A DNA stretch of 64,000 nucleotides from Henckelia pumila (taxonomy: Eukaryota > Streptophyta > Magnoliopsida > Lamiales > Gesneriaceae), in contig NC_133120.1 in NCBI RefSeq assembly GCF_033568475.1, positions 83,842,151-83,906,150 on the forward strand, given 5' to 3'. Shown piece by piece: positions 13,408 to 25,020 of this stretch. Under the pieces are notes generated by a model, which saw nothing but the letters and a program-made list of their open reading frames with translations, had not been told where the DNA came from and did no database searches. The stretch's first letter is position 1. The number at the start of each line of letters is the position of its first letter. Made by a program: the position numbers and the translations under genes.

Positions 13408-14044
13408 TCTGAATCCTGGTCAGCTCACAGAATCTGTCCGAGAAATCGCAAATAAGATTTTTTTTTATCACCAGTCTCCGCACAAAGCAACTAAAACAAG
13501 AAAAACAACAGATCTACGATCGAGTAGAAACAAAGGATACAAATTTGAAAAAGGAAAAGTTTACAAAACCAGACCCTTAATGGAGTACCGATCAAGATTT
13601 GCTAAAATCCTGAAGGGAAAAACAAGAACCCTCCAATGAGACAACAACAAAGAAACGATCTTTATGAGCCTACGACAATAATTGCAAGATTATAAAAATA
13701 AATAAAGAGGGCCCTTTAATTTTCCTCCATCTTTTTCGTTAATTTTCCCATTTAAAATCCCACGAAGCCATTAATAATTATGAACGTAATCACATTCCTC
13801 GATGACTAGGACTCACTAGGCAACACGCAAGCAATCGCCAGGCGCCAGCTTCATTCAAACCCATTATTTTACTGCTATAATATTCTTACAAACGCAACAG
13901 CAAAATCAATAAATAATTCAGAATTATTGGGGAAACAGAGGCGGTGAAGGAAAATTCGTACCGAACACAAAGAGAACACTTGAATGATACGTTATTACAG
14001 TTGGGAAATGGGATGATGACATAACTCCACTCTTGGCGTAGGCG

Positions 14045-14052
14045 TATTTATA
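14045..14052 (-). promoter_or_regulatory. Candidate TATA box of the CHY/RING gene
   Basis: TATAAATA on the minus strand lies about 640 bases upstream of the ATG at 13407. A possible 5'-UTR intron is suggested by a GTACGA donor near 13972 and CAG acceptors just before the ATG. This is motif- and position-based. Confidence 0.5.
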
Positions 14053-17000
14053 CGGGGAAAAATATGCGCGACACTTTTATCTGTGGTCCTTCACTCCTTT
14101 GGATCGAAAAATCTTGAATTTTATATATTTCAAAAAAAATGTGTTTTTATTACCTTTTTTGAATTTCGAAGAAAAAACATTTACGTTGCTCCATCTTTCC
14201 CCACCACCCACGTGTATTTGAGTAGACACGTAAAATTTTGCGATCGAAACTTCGTAGCATAGTGTGATTTCAATGCTTTTTGTTTCGCTTTTTCAAGCCG
14301 TTGCTTTTTATTAAATATTTAGTAGGAATATTTTAGAATTTGGAGCTTATTGTAAAATTAAATATCACACGTTAAAATTAATTTTTAATATGTATAAGGG
14401 GGCTTATTACATTTTACAATGTTTTTGTTTTCGATCATCAATGTTTGATACTTTTGTTTGCTGCAGTGACAACTCATAATTAATGTGTCCTTAAATACGT
14501 TCTGAACATGATTTCAATTGAGCCATCTAGACAAGGAGCTTTTATGGGGAGTTAGGATAGGAAGTATTTGTTCATTTCGTTTCCGAGCACGCTTTTTGTG
14601 AAATGGAATCTGAAAATGGTTAATCCGATTCGACACATAAAAAATAGTATTTAATTTTTTTATGAATCGAGTTGAATAGGATATCTATCTTACAAAATTG
14701 ACCCATGAACCGTCACTTATTAATTACAACATGTCTCAATTAACCATTTGTTTTCACATAATTGGCTTGACGAGTCGATATTTTGAGGTTGAATTAAGGA
14801 GACATATATAAATCTATATGCTCTCTCACACGCTAACATTAGTTCTGTATATATAAATTCTTATGTACGTATATCTATATAATGCTTTATGGAACACAAC
14901 TTTTAATTGTAAAGTTGTCGAAATATGTTTTTAAAAAAAAATAAAAGAAGAAGAAAGAAGAAAAGAGAGATGCTGGGATATATAGGAGCAAGGTGGCGTC
15001 TCTGGGCAGAAGTGGATAAAACTGGGAGATTTGGTGATAAGGAATAGGGTACCGTACGTTTGACATCTTATGTGACGCATCCTAGACCAACTTGTCTCAT
15101 TAATGCAACTACAACGCAACCCCTTGCTTATTTTGTGTTGAAAGATACCTCCACTCTTCCCTTTGAATCATTTTATGCTGTCTATACGTAAAGATTCTGC
15201 TTTACACATATGCGTCGAATCCGTGTTTTTTCGTTGTTTTTAACGAATACACTATATAATATATCATATGACACCGTCTCACAAAAACCATGTGTAGTGT
15301 TTCAGTATTAGTTTATGTCGAAGATATGTGTAAGCCGTCGGATTTGCTTGAAGAATCTAAGAATTAGTGTGGAGGGGATGGGATAAGGACCAAAAAGTAT
15401 GTGTCCGTATCAGCAATTCATCAACAACTAGCTGGGTTAATGGAGGAATTGAAAGCTCCCTCGTGTTTATCACAATTTTGCATTTTTGTCCATTCAAGAC
15501 GATTATTTTGACCCAAAAAGCATAAAAAGAAACTTTGCAAAATGGCACATAAGATAAGACTTGTTCCCCTAGTTTCCAGCTTTGATTTCAGATCACTACA
15601 CTGTTGCTTTCGTTCGATTTGTTGGTGTTAATTATTTATTTATTTTATCCATCCACTCTCGTTTATTTGTTTTCTTTAATTATATATCCACGCACCAAAA
15701 TGTGAAAATATGAGATGGTTTCGTTAATTTTATCACCGTTGTCATCGTGATCGAGTGAACTTGATTTTATGAATTTTTATGTGATATGCTTTAAAAAATC
15801 GAAATCGTCTCGAAAATTTAGCATGACTTGTGTTAGTTTTTTGAGTTCAAAGGTGATTGTATTTGATAGTTGGAGTTGGTTCAATCAATGCAACATCAGT
15901 TACTTTTGCAAAGATCCCTTTATTGAGAAGCACGCAACCTAATGAAAGCTAGGGTTCGATTCATATTGATGAAAGTAGTGCCAAATACGTGTAAGTGGTC
16001 GATCCATGTATATCCAATCCGGATACTGTATTTGGGTAATGCCGCATATTCGTCGACTATCTCACTCTAACTAGATAAGTTTTTTCAACGTGTTTATATC
16101 ACAACTCATATGCACAATAATGAGAAACTTTTCAGAGGTTGCCCCAAGTGAATTACGTTTAATTTTGGAATTCTTATGTAAAGAGCACCCGAAAATAAAA
16201 TGCATCTCTATGAGCAGTGCCTATCAAATATTTTATACCTCTCATTTTAGTGTAAGATCGGTTCATTCATATCACCCGTCGCTAACTTATTGATGGAGTT
16301 TTTATTTTTTCAGGTATTAACCACTCATATTACGGATCATGTACCAACCTAGAAAGTTTGGCTTTGGATGTCACAATTTGAATCAATTTTGGATCACAAC
16401 GGAGGTATACGCGTTTTATTTTTGTTAAATTGCATCTCAAGTATATATATACTTCACTAATCCATATTATAAAACAAGAAAAACTTACATTTTTATTTCT
16501 TTTCGATTTTGTTTTTTTTTTATATTTTGTCTGATTCATTTTTAATCATTTATATCTCAGTTTTTGACAATTTTATCTTTTTACTATTGTAATACTGAAC
16601 ACATCAGCACCATCTCAAAGTCACGCAAATAAATGTTCCATAGAAAACAAAATTATTAATAAACAAAACTGAAATTTGACAACATATAAAACCAACATCA
16701 CATATAAACATATATAAATGATTAATATTACGGTTTTTCCTATTAAATAGTAAAAAGTTGTTTTCGACTACTCTTTTACATTATCGTTAACACGAGATGC
16801 TTCATAAAATTTTATTAAATTAATTATACTGAACTTTATTATTTGAAATTGGAGCTGGCTTCAAATTTGTAGGGTTGCCAAAGTACACCCCTGTCCGTAA
16901 TCTTTTCATAACCAGACCGGTCTATCTTTAAAAAATGATTCAATCGATCGAACCGTTTTAATCGGACTGTCGGACCGAAATTTTTTTATATAATATAATA

Positions 17001-17740
17001 TAATTAATAATATATTTTAAATTTTAAAAAAATGAAAGATGTATATAAATAGACAAAAAAATATATTTATCATAGTTTGAAAAATAAATAACTATATAAA
17101 TATATTCAAAATATTAATTATAGTTATATATTTTTGTAAAATAAATAAATTAATAAAAAAACTCTAATATTAGTAAACTAATATTTTTAATGAAGTAAAA
17201 ATTTCAAATAAATTAAACATGTATATATATATAATAAAATATTAAAGTAAGGTTTTAAAATTTTAAAAAAAACTAATTTTTCAAAAACAAAAACAAAAAA
17301 TTGAAAAACGGTGGAATTAGTTCGACTGGTTCGATCGGTTTTGATCGATTTTAAGCGGTTCAACCTTTAGAACGATTTTTGGGAGTATTCTGGACCGAAT
17401 CCGATCCAATTTTTGAAACATAGCTTTTCTGTCCAATTAAAACTAATTTCATTTTTCGCCTTTCAGAATATTTTGATCAGTTCAAAAAAAAAATATTGAT
17501 CAGAACCGACATATGCTAATATTTATCAGACAAGTATATGGATAAGAAAAGATAAGGATAGAAACTAAATCTATCTAATGCTTTTGATACTTTGAGCCAA
17601 AAATATTACCGATGAATTTATGAGACAAAAATTTGATTACCTAAATATTAGGAGGATCAAAGAGATGTTACACACAGTACTCGTACGTGTAGAGGAAGAG
17701 TGCTTAATACTAAAATTAAAAAGTTTATAGTACAACTAAG
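14053..17740. other. AT-rich intergenic region without a recognisable gene
   Basis: No supported ORF. Between about 16890 and 17420, inverted CGGTTCGA/GACCGGTC-type blocks flank an AT-rich centre, suggesting a decayed MITE whose ends I could not define. The rest shows only A/T-rich simple sequence. Confidence 0.55.
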
Positions 17741-18420
17741 AAGGTGTTCGGTTGAGCAAGTTCTTTAAATCTGTTTGGTAAATTTTTTTACAATCAGCTT
17801 ATAAGTTGTTAAAATAATTTGTTTGACAGCTTATAAGCTGTTTTTAAAAAAAGAGTAACACTCTTGTGAGACGGTTTCACAAATGAGACGGGTCAATCCT
17901 ACCCATATTTATAATAATAAGTAATATTTTTGGCATAAAATATAATACTTTTAAATGGATAACCCATATAAGAGACCCGTCTCAAGAAAATGACCCTTGA
18001 GACCGTCTAATATGAGTGTTTGCTTTAAAAAAATTAAAGTCACTCTTACTTTTTTAGGAAATATTTGTTTTTATCTTTTACTTTTTCATATTATCTTTAT
18101 ATATTTTATTAAATATTCATCATGCTTTTACCCATATTTTAAATAATTTATCAATTTTTTTTAAAATTAAAATATAAAATAGTTTTATTTTTTAATATAT
18201 GTTTAAAATTTATAATAAAATTCTAAAACTATATATATATATATAACTATTTACATTATTTTCATATTATTGTACCCTTTTTGGTATTGACAATAAAAAA
18301 GATCTTATAATGTCAAACACATCAATATCTTTAAGTTGTTAAAAATAAGTTCATACAAACACTTTAATATCTTATTTTTAAAATAAGACCTGACGACTTA
18401 TAAGTTCCTAAAACAACTTA
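17741..18420. mobile_element. MITE with GCTTATAAGC repeats (copy 2, interrupted)
   Basis: This is a second copy, in reverse orientation, of the element at 7245-7775: it shares the TTTGGTAAATTTTTTT end, the GCTTATAAGC palindromes, and the internal AAAAAGATCTTATAATG and CAAACACATCAATATC blocks. It is interrupted by the element at 17853-18023. A possible remaining piece (CTTATAAGCTCCCAGAGC) lies at about 25064-25085, on the other side of the copia element. Confidence 0.6.
17853..18023. mobile_element. Small MITE with GAGACGGTTTCA-type terminal repeats
   Basis: The left end, AACACTCTTGTGAGACGG, matches the reverse complement of the right end, AACACTCATATTAGACGG, with few differences. The flanks, TTTAAAAAAA and CTTTAAAAAAA, could be a target duplication but are A-rich and so weak evidence. 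Inside are GAGACGGGTCAATCC and a facing GAGACCCGTCTC. It has no coding capacity. I recall very similar GTGAGACGG elements in Lamiales genomes, which is the only lineage hint here. Confidence 0.7.
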
Positions 18421-18592
18421 GAGCCCGTTTACTTTTTATAGACTTTTTTTTTAAAAAAAAATAAGTGCTTTTTTAAGTTCTAATTTTGTGCTTTTGAAAA
18501 AGCTCTATTTTTAAGTTAAATAAGTTTTTTTAAGCACTAAAAAGTCAATCCAAACACATTACAAATACAAAAAAACTTTTTTTTTAAAAAAA
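18421..18592. repeat. Left part of a MITE-like repeat split by the copia element
   Basis: The stretch from GAGCCCGTTTAC, with AAGTGCTTTT and CCAAACACATTAC blocks, seems to continue at 25021-25065, which ends CCAAATAGGGCC. The two outer ends are roughly inverted (GAGCCCGTTTAC and GGCCCTATTTGG). I infer that copia element 1 inserted into this repeat. Confidence 0.45.
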
Positions 18593-19030
18593 TATTGGTC
18601 TCAGGTGCGGCATCACGAGATAGAAACTATGAAAATTGAAAAATAAAAAGACACCAAGATTTACGTGGAAAACCCCTAAAAATTATTAGGGTAAAAACCA
18701 CGGACAAGATCAAAAGATTCCACCATAATATTTGAAGAATTACAACCTCTCTCTGTGTTTCCAAAAAGACATTCACTCTCTTACACAGGAAAAAACCTAT
18801 CTCACAAATATATATAGAAATACACTCAAAACACTTGAATGCTATAAACTGAGAAATAAACTCGAATTGGGATACTTGAAACTGATTCAGAACCTATCTA
18901 TTTATAGGCGAGGAAACAGCGTGCAAATCGCGTTTTACACGTCTTCTGAATTGCAAGTCGTGGGGAATTTATTGGCCAAATTCCCAACTACCGACAACTC
19001 ATTAATGAGTTGTCGGTCCAACTCCCAACA
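18593..19030 (-). repeat. 3' LTR of copia element 1
   Basis: It matches 24576-25020 along its length. The terminus shared with the other LTR is TGTTGG...CCCAACA, mutated here to TATTGG at the left. A TATAAATAG motif on the minus strand (around 18898-18906) is the likely LTR promoter. Confidence 0.93.
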
Positions 19031-19042
19031 TTTCTCCCACTT
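19031..19042 (-). other. Polypurine tract of copia element 1
   Basis: Minus-strand AAGTGGGAGAAA directly abuts the 3' LTR, as expected for the plus-strand DNA primer of an LTR retrotransposon. Confidence 0.8.
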
Positions 19043-19105
19043 GAAGATTTGATTGAGAATCAAACACATCTCCACACATCCTTTCAATCTTGCTTTTCCC
19101 GCTGC

Positions 19106-19686
19106 TTACGTTTTTGCTAGGCCACTTGAGGATCTACACCACTCAAACTTTTCTGTGCTCACTGGCTTGGTCAGAATATCAGCTATGTTATCCTTCGTAT
19201 GGATCTTTTGCATATCCACACTTTCTTCCTCTACTACCTCTCGTACAAAGTGAAATTGAACTCCAATGTGTTTAGTCCTGAAATGAAAGGCTGGATTCCT
19301 TGCAATGTGCAAGGCACTCTGACTGTCACAAAACAGAGGAATCTTTTCTTGTTTGTGTCCAAGCTTCTCCAATAACATTTGAATCCATATTGCTTCCTTA
19401 CAAGTTTGAGTAGCTGCCATGTATTCTGTCTCCGTTGTAGATAATGCCACAACTGTTTGCAGTTTTGAAACTCAGCTGACTGCACCTCCTGCAACTGTAA
19501 ACACATAACCAGTAGTAGATTTTCTCTTATCTGGATCACCTGCGTAGTCTGAATCCACATAGCCCCTAAGTGTAAAATCTGATCCTCCAAAATATAATGC
19601 AGCATCCGAGGTACCCTTAATGTATCCAAGGATCCTCTTAATCGTGCTCCAATGCTTTTGTTCAGGATTCGCCATATACCGACTGA
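19106..19686 (-). pseudogene. Copia element 1: RNase H end of pol, with an in-frame stop
   Basis: The segment just after the solo-LTR insertion resumes the pol frame with MANPEQKHW, ILGYIKGT and DSDYAGDPDKRKSTTGY, which are copia RNase H landmarks. A TGA at 19472-19474 replaces the Trp codon usual in the GAVSW motif. After it the frame continues with STTETEYMAA, FCDSQSALHIARNP, TKHI and DILTKP to the normal end. Gene product would be the RNase H part of a retrotransposon polyprotein; here it is broken. Confidence 0.88.
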
Positions 19687-20728
19687 CTGCTTGTAGTGAC
19701 CCTGCATGGAATCACCTACTAACTGACAACTAATAGCATGCATTAAACTTAATACAGCAATATACTTAACAGAGTAAAAACGTGCGGAAACTTAACCATA
19801 AATTACATATCAGCTTAGTAATATAATCCAGGCTTAAATCTGTAATGATACAACCATATCGAAATTCTTAAAATAAACATTATACAGCTAACAAATCATG
19901 TTGTATAATAAACTTTCAAAGCTCCTGCTCCCTAGTCCTGCCTTGAACTACCAGCTCCGTCCATCCTGCGACCTGCCCCATGGAATAGGGTGTCCAAGAT
20001 AACAACTAGGACGTGAGCGCTAACGCCCAGTACATAGACATGAGTAAACATATGTATATAATGCATGCAACATGATGACTGGTAAAAGATCATCTGAAAA
20101 GTCATACTCAGAACCGGCGCCATATGAGTGCTGTCACCGCACGGATCAACCTCTGGGTGCAACCACACTCGTCTAGTACACCAGAGTAGACAGACATAAA
20201 TGCCCCCGCCGTCGCGGTACTCTCAGTGACAGACTATCGAGTATAGAGTTGAGCGGCTCTATAATCAGGTATAACAAGGAATAGGCTCAACGTGTATATG
20301 CACATGACATATGAGTATAGAAAACGGTAAATCATACATCATGCCATATAATAATGCCAAATAAATGCAACATATAAACATGTATACTCGCTGACAATCT
20401 CAGTCAATGTGTACGTACCTCTAGGCTAGTTCAAGTAAAGTAGATCCTAGGTTCCAAGCCTATATTCAAAAGTTCACCGTATCACTACACAAGTTCTATA
20501 AGCCTTAACTAATCTAATAAGTACTCCCAAAACTTAAATCGATTCCCGGACCATACCTTCGTCCGAAGTAAGCCCTTTGAAGACGCTAGTCCCGGATGAC
20601 TATAACCACAACTTGGTTATTCCAGAACTTCGATTATAACCGATAGGGCCCTCAAGTGTATATCTCATACTATATAACTGAAGAAGGAAACTCGGGAATT
20701 CGTAATTGAAATGAACTCAGAACTGCTC

Positions 20729-20736
20729 TATTTATA
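20729..20736 (-). promoter_or_regulatory. TATA box of solo LTR copy 1
   Basis: TATAAATA on the minus strand lies about 15 bases downstream, in the LTR's own direction, of the repeat array at 20752-20999. The other copy has the same arrangement at 47019-47026, which supports it as the LTR promoter. Confidence 0.65.
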
Positions 20737-20751
20737 GCCAAATTTCTTGGC

Positions 20752-20999
20752 CAGGATCGGAACTTCCGATTTCGGGATCGGAGCTTCCGATCCAACTCAT
20801 TGCGTGCATGTCTGCCACGCCAGGATCGGAACTTCCGATCTACGATCGGAGCTTCCGATCTGCTCTATGATCGACACTTGTCAAAACTCGCGACTGAGTC
20901 ATCGATCATTGCTGGCAGCTGGGGATCGGAACTTTCGTTCCAGGATCGGAGCTTCCGTTCCGATCGGAGCTTACTATCTAGGATCGGAGCTTACTATCC
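20752..20999 (-). repeat. Array of near-palindromic GATCGGAAGCTTCCGATC-like units
   Basis: About nine degenerate units lie here, many in closely spaced pairs: for example GATCGGAACTTCCGATTTC beside GATCGGAGCTTCCGATCC, and later halves such as GATCGGAGCTTACTATC. Unrelated spacers separate the pairs. The array is in the U3 part of the solo LTR, directly upstream of its TATA box. Confidence 0.85.
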
Positions 21000-21124
21000 G
21001 GCCCAAAATTAAAAAGCCCAAATTTTACTTCTGAAGTCCAATAACACTCCGAAATTGGTTAAATACCAACCCTTAATCATGTTTAACATATTATTATCTT
21101 AAAATGGTTTTCTGGGTTACTACA

Positions 21125-22766
21125 CTGCTCCCACTGCTTGTGCAATGTCTGGTCTTGTACAGATCATAGCGAACATTAAACTCCACACTGCTGATGCATA
21201 TGGTACTCGAGACATCTCCATCTTCTCTGCTTCACTGCTAGGACACATCTCAGAAGATAACTTGAAGTTACTAGGAAGAGGGATTGAAACTGGCTTACTA
21301 TCTTGCATGTTGAAGCGCTGCAAGACTTTCTTCAAATAATTTTTCTGGGAAAGCCAAATCTTTCTATTGCTTCTGTCTCGGTGAACTTGCATCCCTAGAA
21401 TCTTGTTTGCTGGTCCCAAGTCCTTCATATCAAATTTCCTAGCCAATTGTGCCTTCAATTCTTGGACCCGATCTTTGTTGGGACCTGCTACCAACATGTC
21501 GTCCACGTACAACAACAAAATGATATAATCATCATTACCAGACCTCTTGAAATACGCACAAGGGTCTGCACTTAGTCTGTTGTACCCAAGGCTCATGATA
21601 TAGGAATCAAATCTCTTGTACCAACACCTCGGCGCCTGTTTGAGACCGTACAAAGATTTGTTCAACCTGCAAACCAAGTTCTCTTTGCCTTTTTCCGCAA
21701 AACCTTCTGGCTGGAGCATATAAATTTCTTCTTCAAGATCGCCATGAAGAAATGTCGTTTTCACATCTAGTTGTTCTAGATATAGGTCAAACACCGCACA
21801 CAATGCCAATACTACCCTGACTGTTGAAAGTCGAACCACAGGAGAAAATATCTCATTGAAGTCAGTACCTTCTTTCTGAGCGTACCATTTGACAACAAAT
21901 CTTGCACGATACCGCTCCACTTGGTTATTGTCATCACGCTTGATCTTGTAGACCCATCTGTTACCGATAGTTTTCCTCCCTCGTGGTAGTGTAACAAGAT
22001 CCCAAGTTTTATTTTTGTCCAATGCTTCCAATTTTTCCTGCATTGTTGTCATCCACAGGGATACATCCGAGCTTTGAGTAGCCTCATGGAAACTCGATGG
22101 CTTACCATCCTCCGTTAATAGACAATATGCAATGTTGCTTTCAGTGACATAATCTGAAAGCCAACCTGATGGTCTTTTCTCTCGAGTTGACTGCCTCACT
22201 TTGGAAACTTCTGACTCAAATGGTTCTTGTACCTCGTGCTCTGGTACTGCTTCACAAGAAACTTGATCTTCGTCTGTCTTATTTTCTACCTGAATGATAG
22301 TAGTTTCTGAATTCAGTGTGCCTTTGTCTCCCTTCACTTTATCTTCCTCGAAGATAACATCTCTTCTAATGATAAGCTTGTGGACAGTAGGATCCCACAA
22401 GCGAAACCCCTTTACTCCATCAGCATAACCCAAGAAGATACACTTTCTGGATTTGGAATCCAATTTTGATCTTTCTTTCTCATTGTACAAAACGTAAACC
22501 GGACTTCCAAATGTATGTAACCGAGAATAATCAGCAGGCTTGCCAGTTCACATCTCCATCGGAGTCTTCAAATCAATCGCCACTGAAGGAGAACGATTGA
22601 TGATATAAGAAGCGGTTTTGACTGCTTCTGCCCAAAATGACTTTGCTAGACCCGCAGTACTCAACATGGCCCTTGTTCTGTCCATCAAAGTTCTGTTCAT
22701 CCGCTCTGCCACTCCATTCTGTTGAGGCGTGTAAGCCGTCGTGAACTGTCTTTTGATGCCCTCATG
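21125..22766 (-). pseudogene. Copia element 1: integrase end and reverse transcriptase
   Basis: The RT part is open from about 22490: [30 protein letters not shown], and the catalytic YVDDMLV are intact, preceded by the NRWVYKIKRDD and ARFVVKWYAQKEG motifs. The upstream integrase C-terminal segment, ending TFGSPVYVLYNEKE, is interrupted by TGA at 22548-22550 and by TAG at 22767-22769. The RT frame ends in TRPDIAQAVGAV, cut by the inserted solo LTR. Confidence 0.9.
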
Positions 22767-24445
22767 CTAATAGAATGCATCAAATTCATCACTGGTATAT
22801 TCTCCTCCATTGTCAGTCCTCAAACACTTGATTTTCTTGTCAGAATCGAGTTCAACCCGCGCTTTGAAAACTTTGAAGACTTCAAAAACATCTGATTTCT
22901 TCTTGATTGGATACACCCAACATCTCCTAGAGAAATCATCAATAAACAAGACAAAATATCTCGCTCCTCCTAGGGACACCACCGGTGCTTGCCAAACATC
23001 AGAATGAATCAGCTTCAATATTCCTTTGCTTTTGGCAGTAGATGTGCCAAACTTTAATCTGTGTTGTTTACTGGTAACACGATGCTCACAAAAGGGTAGA
23101 TTCACTTTTGTAAGCCCCGGCAACAGTTTTCGTTCAGAGAGAATCTTCATTCCTCGTTCTGACATATGCCCGAGCTTTCTATGCCACAACACTGTTGATT
23201 CTTCCCCCAAACCAATTGATGCAACAGCTAGTTCCGCCTCTTTGTATTTTTCCCCCAACAATACATACAGATTTGCAGCAACCTTTTCTTCCTTCATAAC
23301 CACAAGCGCGTCTTTCACAATCTTCATGATCCCTTTCTCGATACGGGTTATGCATCCAATATAATCCAATTTTCCCAAAGACAAAAGATTTTTTGTCAAG
23401 CCCTTCACATGTCGTACCTCCTGTATGGTGCGAATAGTACCATCAAAAATTTTGATTTTAATGATACCGACCCCAGCGATTTCCAAGGCATGATTATTTC
23501 CCATTAATACAGATCCTCCTGAGACTAGTTCATACTGATCGAACCATTCTTTCCTTGACGTCATGTGCCACGTCGCTCCTGAATCCATAATCCATGCATC
23601 ACAAAACCTGTGTCTGCCTTCCGCAACTGTTGCTGCTTCGCTGAATAATATTTCACCACTTCCTGAAGTACTGACCACATTTCCTTGAGATCCCTTTTCG
23701 ATGCTTTTCATACACTTTCTCTTGAAGTGCCCTTTACCGCCACATTTAAAGCAGTAAATATTCTTCTTCTTACTTTTTGACTTGGATCTACCATATTTGT
23801 GGCTCCCACTGGAGTCACGCTCCGTCAATATTCCTCTCGTCATCGGTAAAGCCTCTGCTTGCTTTGACGTTACCAACCTATCTTCTTTGTTCCTTCGACG
23901 ACTCTCTTCACCAAGAACCGCAGTTAAGACGTCGTCAAAATTTAAATTATCCGAAAGAACATTGTTGGTAACATTGATGATGAGTTGATCGTATGAATCT
24001 GGTAGACTTTGAAGTAGAAGCTCCGCACGTTCTTTTTCCTCTATTTTATGCCCCATAGAGGTGATCCGGGAAAATAGAGTATTCAATGTGTTGATATGGT
24101 CGGTCATCGATGAGGATTCCGCCATCCGAAGAGTATAAAGCTTTCTCTTTAGGAAAATTTTGTTGTGTAGTGACTTGACCTCGTACAATTTTGTCAGAGT
24201 ATCCCAAATAACTTTTGCGCTTTTTATTTCAGAGATACTTGACAAACTTCATCCGCTATAGCCAAGTGCAAATTGGCAACAACATTGTGATTCATATCAT
24301 TCCACTTTTGATCGTCCGTGACGTCCGTCGGTCTATCTCCAATAGCTGCCAAGCAACGCTCCTTTGTTAGAATTGCTTGCATCTTCAATTTCCACAGCAA
24401 AAAATTGCTCCCATTGAACTTTTATATCTCGTATTTTGCCGTCAT
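22767..24445 (-). pseudogene. Copia element 1: gag, protease and integrase core
   Basis: From 24245 a 492-residue frame runs through gag, a CCHC zinc knuckle (CFKCGGKGHFKRKC), the aspartic protease active site (DSGATWHM), the GAG-pre-integrase HRKLGH motif and integrase core (LIHSDVW, FIDDFSRRCWVY, LRTDNGGEY). The probable original gag start is ATG 24443-24445, but a TAA at 24422-24424 (codon 8) and apparent frame shifts before 24245 break it. Upstream gag resembles the Tnt1-type KYE..KFNG start. Confidence 0.9.
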
Positions 24446-24560
24446 CTTGACTACAAAAATCCTGCCTTATAAAATCTTCAAAAAATATTTTCTGATGTAG
24501 AAGATCAGTCACAACTGCAACCACAGAGCATACTCAGAATTTTAAGAAATTTTATGCCAA

Positions 24561-24573
24561 GGCTCTGATACCA
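24561..24573 (-). other. Primer-binding site of copia element 1
   Basis: Minus-strand TGGTATCAGAGCC follows the 5' LTR after two bases. It is the standard complement of the initiator tRNA-Met 3' end used by plant copia elements. Confidence 0.9.
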
Positions 24574-24575
24574 CT

Positions 24576-25020
24576 TGTTGGTCTCAGGTGCGGCATCACG
24601 AGATAGAAACTATGGAAATTGAAGAATAAAAAGACACCAAGATTTACGTGGAAAATCCCTAAAAATTATTAGGGTAAAAACCACGGGCAAGATCAAAAGA
24701 TTTCACTATAATATTTCGAGAATTACAACATCTCTCTGTGTTTTCAAAGAGACACTCACTCTCTTATACAGTAGAAAAACTATATCACAAATATATATAG
24801 AAATACACTCAAAACACTTGAATGTTATAAACTGAGAAATGAACTCGAATAGGGATACTTGAAACTGATTCAGAACCTATCTATTTATAGGCGAGGAAAC
24901 CGCGTGCAAATCGCGTTTTACGCGTCTTCTGAATTGCAAGTCGTGGGGAATTTATTGGCCAAATTCCCAACTACCGACAACTCATTAATGAGTTGTCGGT
25001 CCAACTCCCAACTCCCAACA
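24576..25020 (-). repeat. 5' LTR of copia element 1
   Basis: A 445-base LTR with TGTTGG...CCAACTCCCAACA ends. It carries the TATAAATAG promoter motif on the minus strand near 24885-24893. The right flank AAAAA matches the left flank of the element. Confidence 0.93.

Larger units (their letters stand above)
19692..21124 (-). mobile_element. Solo LTR inserted in copia element 1
   Basis: The 1,433-base insertion starts TGTAGTGACCC and ends GGGTTACTACA, has TG...CA termini, and is flanked by CTGCT on both sides (19687-19691 and 21125-21129), a 5-base target duplication. There is no internal domain, so it is best read as a solo LTR left after LTR-LTR recombination. A related copy in the opposite direction lies at 46723-56582. 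The minus strand carries an array of near-palindromic units (20752-20999) followed by a TATA box (20729-20736). It splits the copia pol gene between RT and RNase H. Confidence 0.9.
18593..25020 (-). mobile_element. Ty1/copia LTR retrotransposon 1, coding regions broken
   Basis: A complete element by structure: two LTRs (18593-19030 and 24576-25020), a primer-binding site, a polypurine tract and a gag-protease-integrase-RT-RNaseH order on the minus strand, the copia order. The flanks are AAAAA on both sides, consistent with a 5-base target duplication but A-rich. The LTRs differ at a few dozen positions by eye, so the insertion is not very recent. In-frame stops in gag, integrase and RNaseH plus a 1.43-kb insertion (19692-21124) between RT and RNaseH make it unable to encode its own proteins. 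Short LTRs and protein motifs resemble the Tnt1/Tork type. Confidence 0.93.

Noticed and set aside
20747-21034. ORFs made of IGTSDFGIGASD-like repeats
   Set aside because: They translate the near-palindromic LTR array. The repeat, not a protein, explains them. The array is also not a CRISPR: spacers are irregular and the host is a plant.
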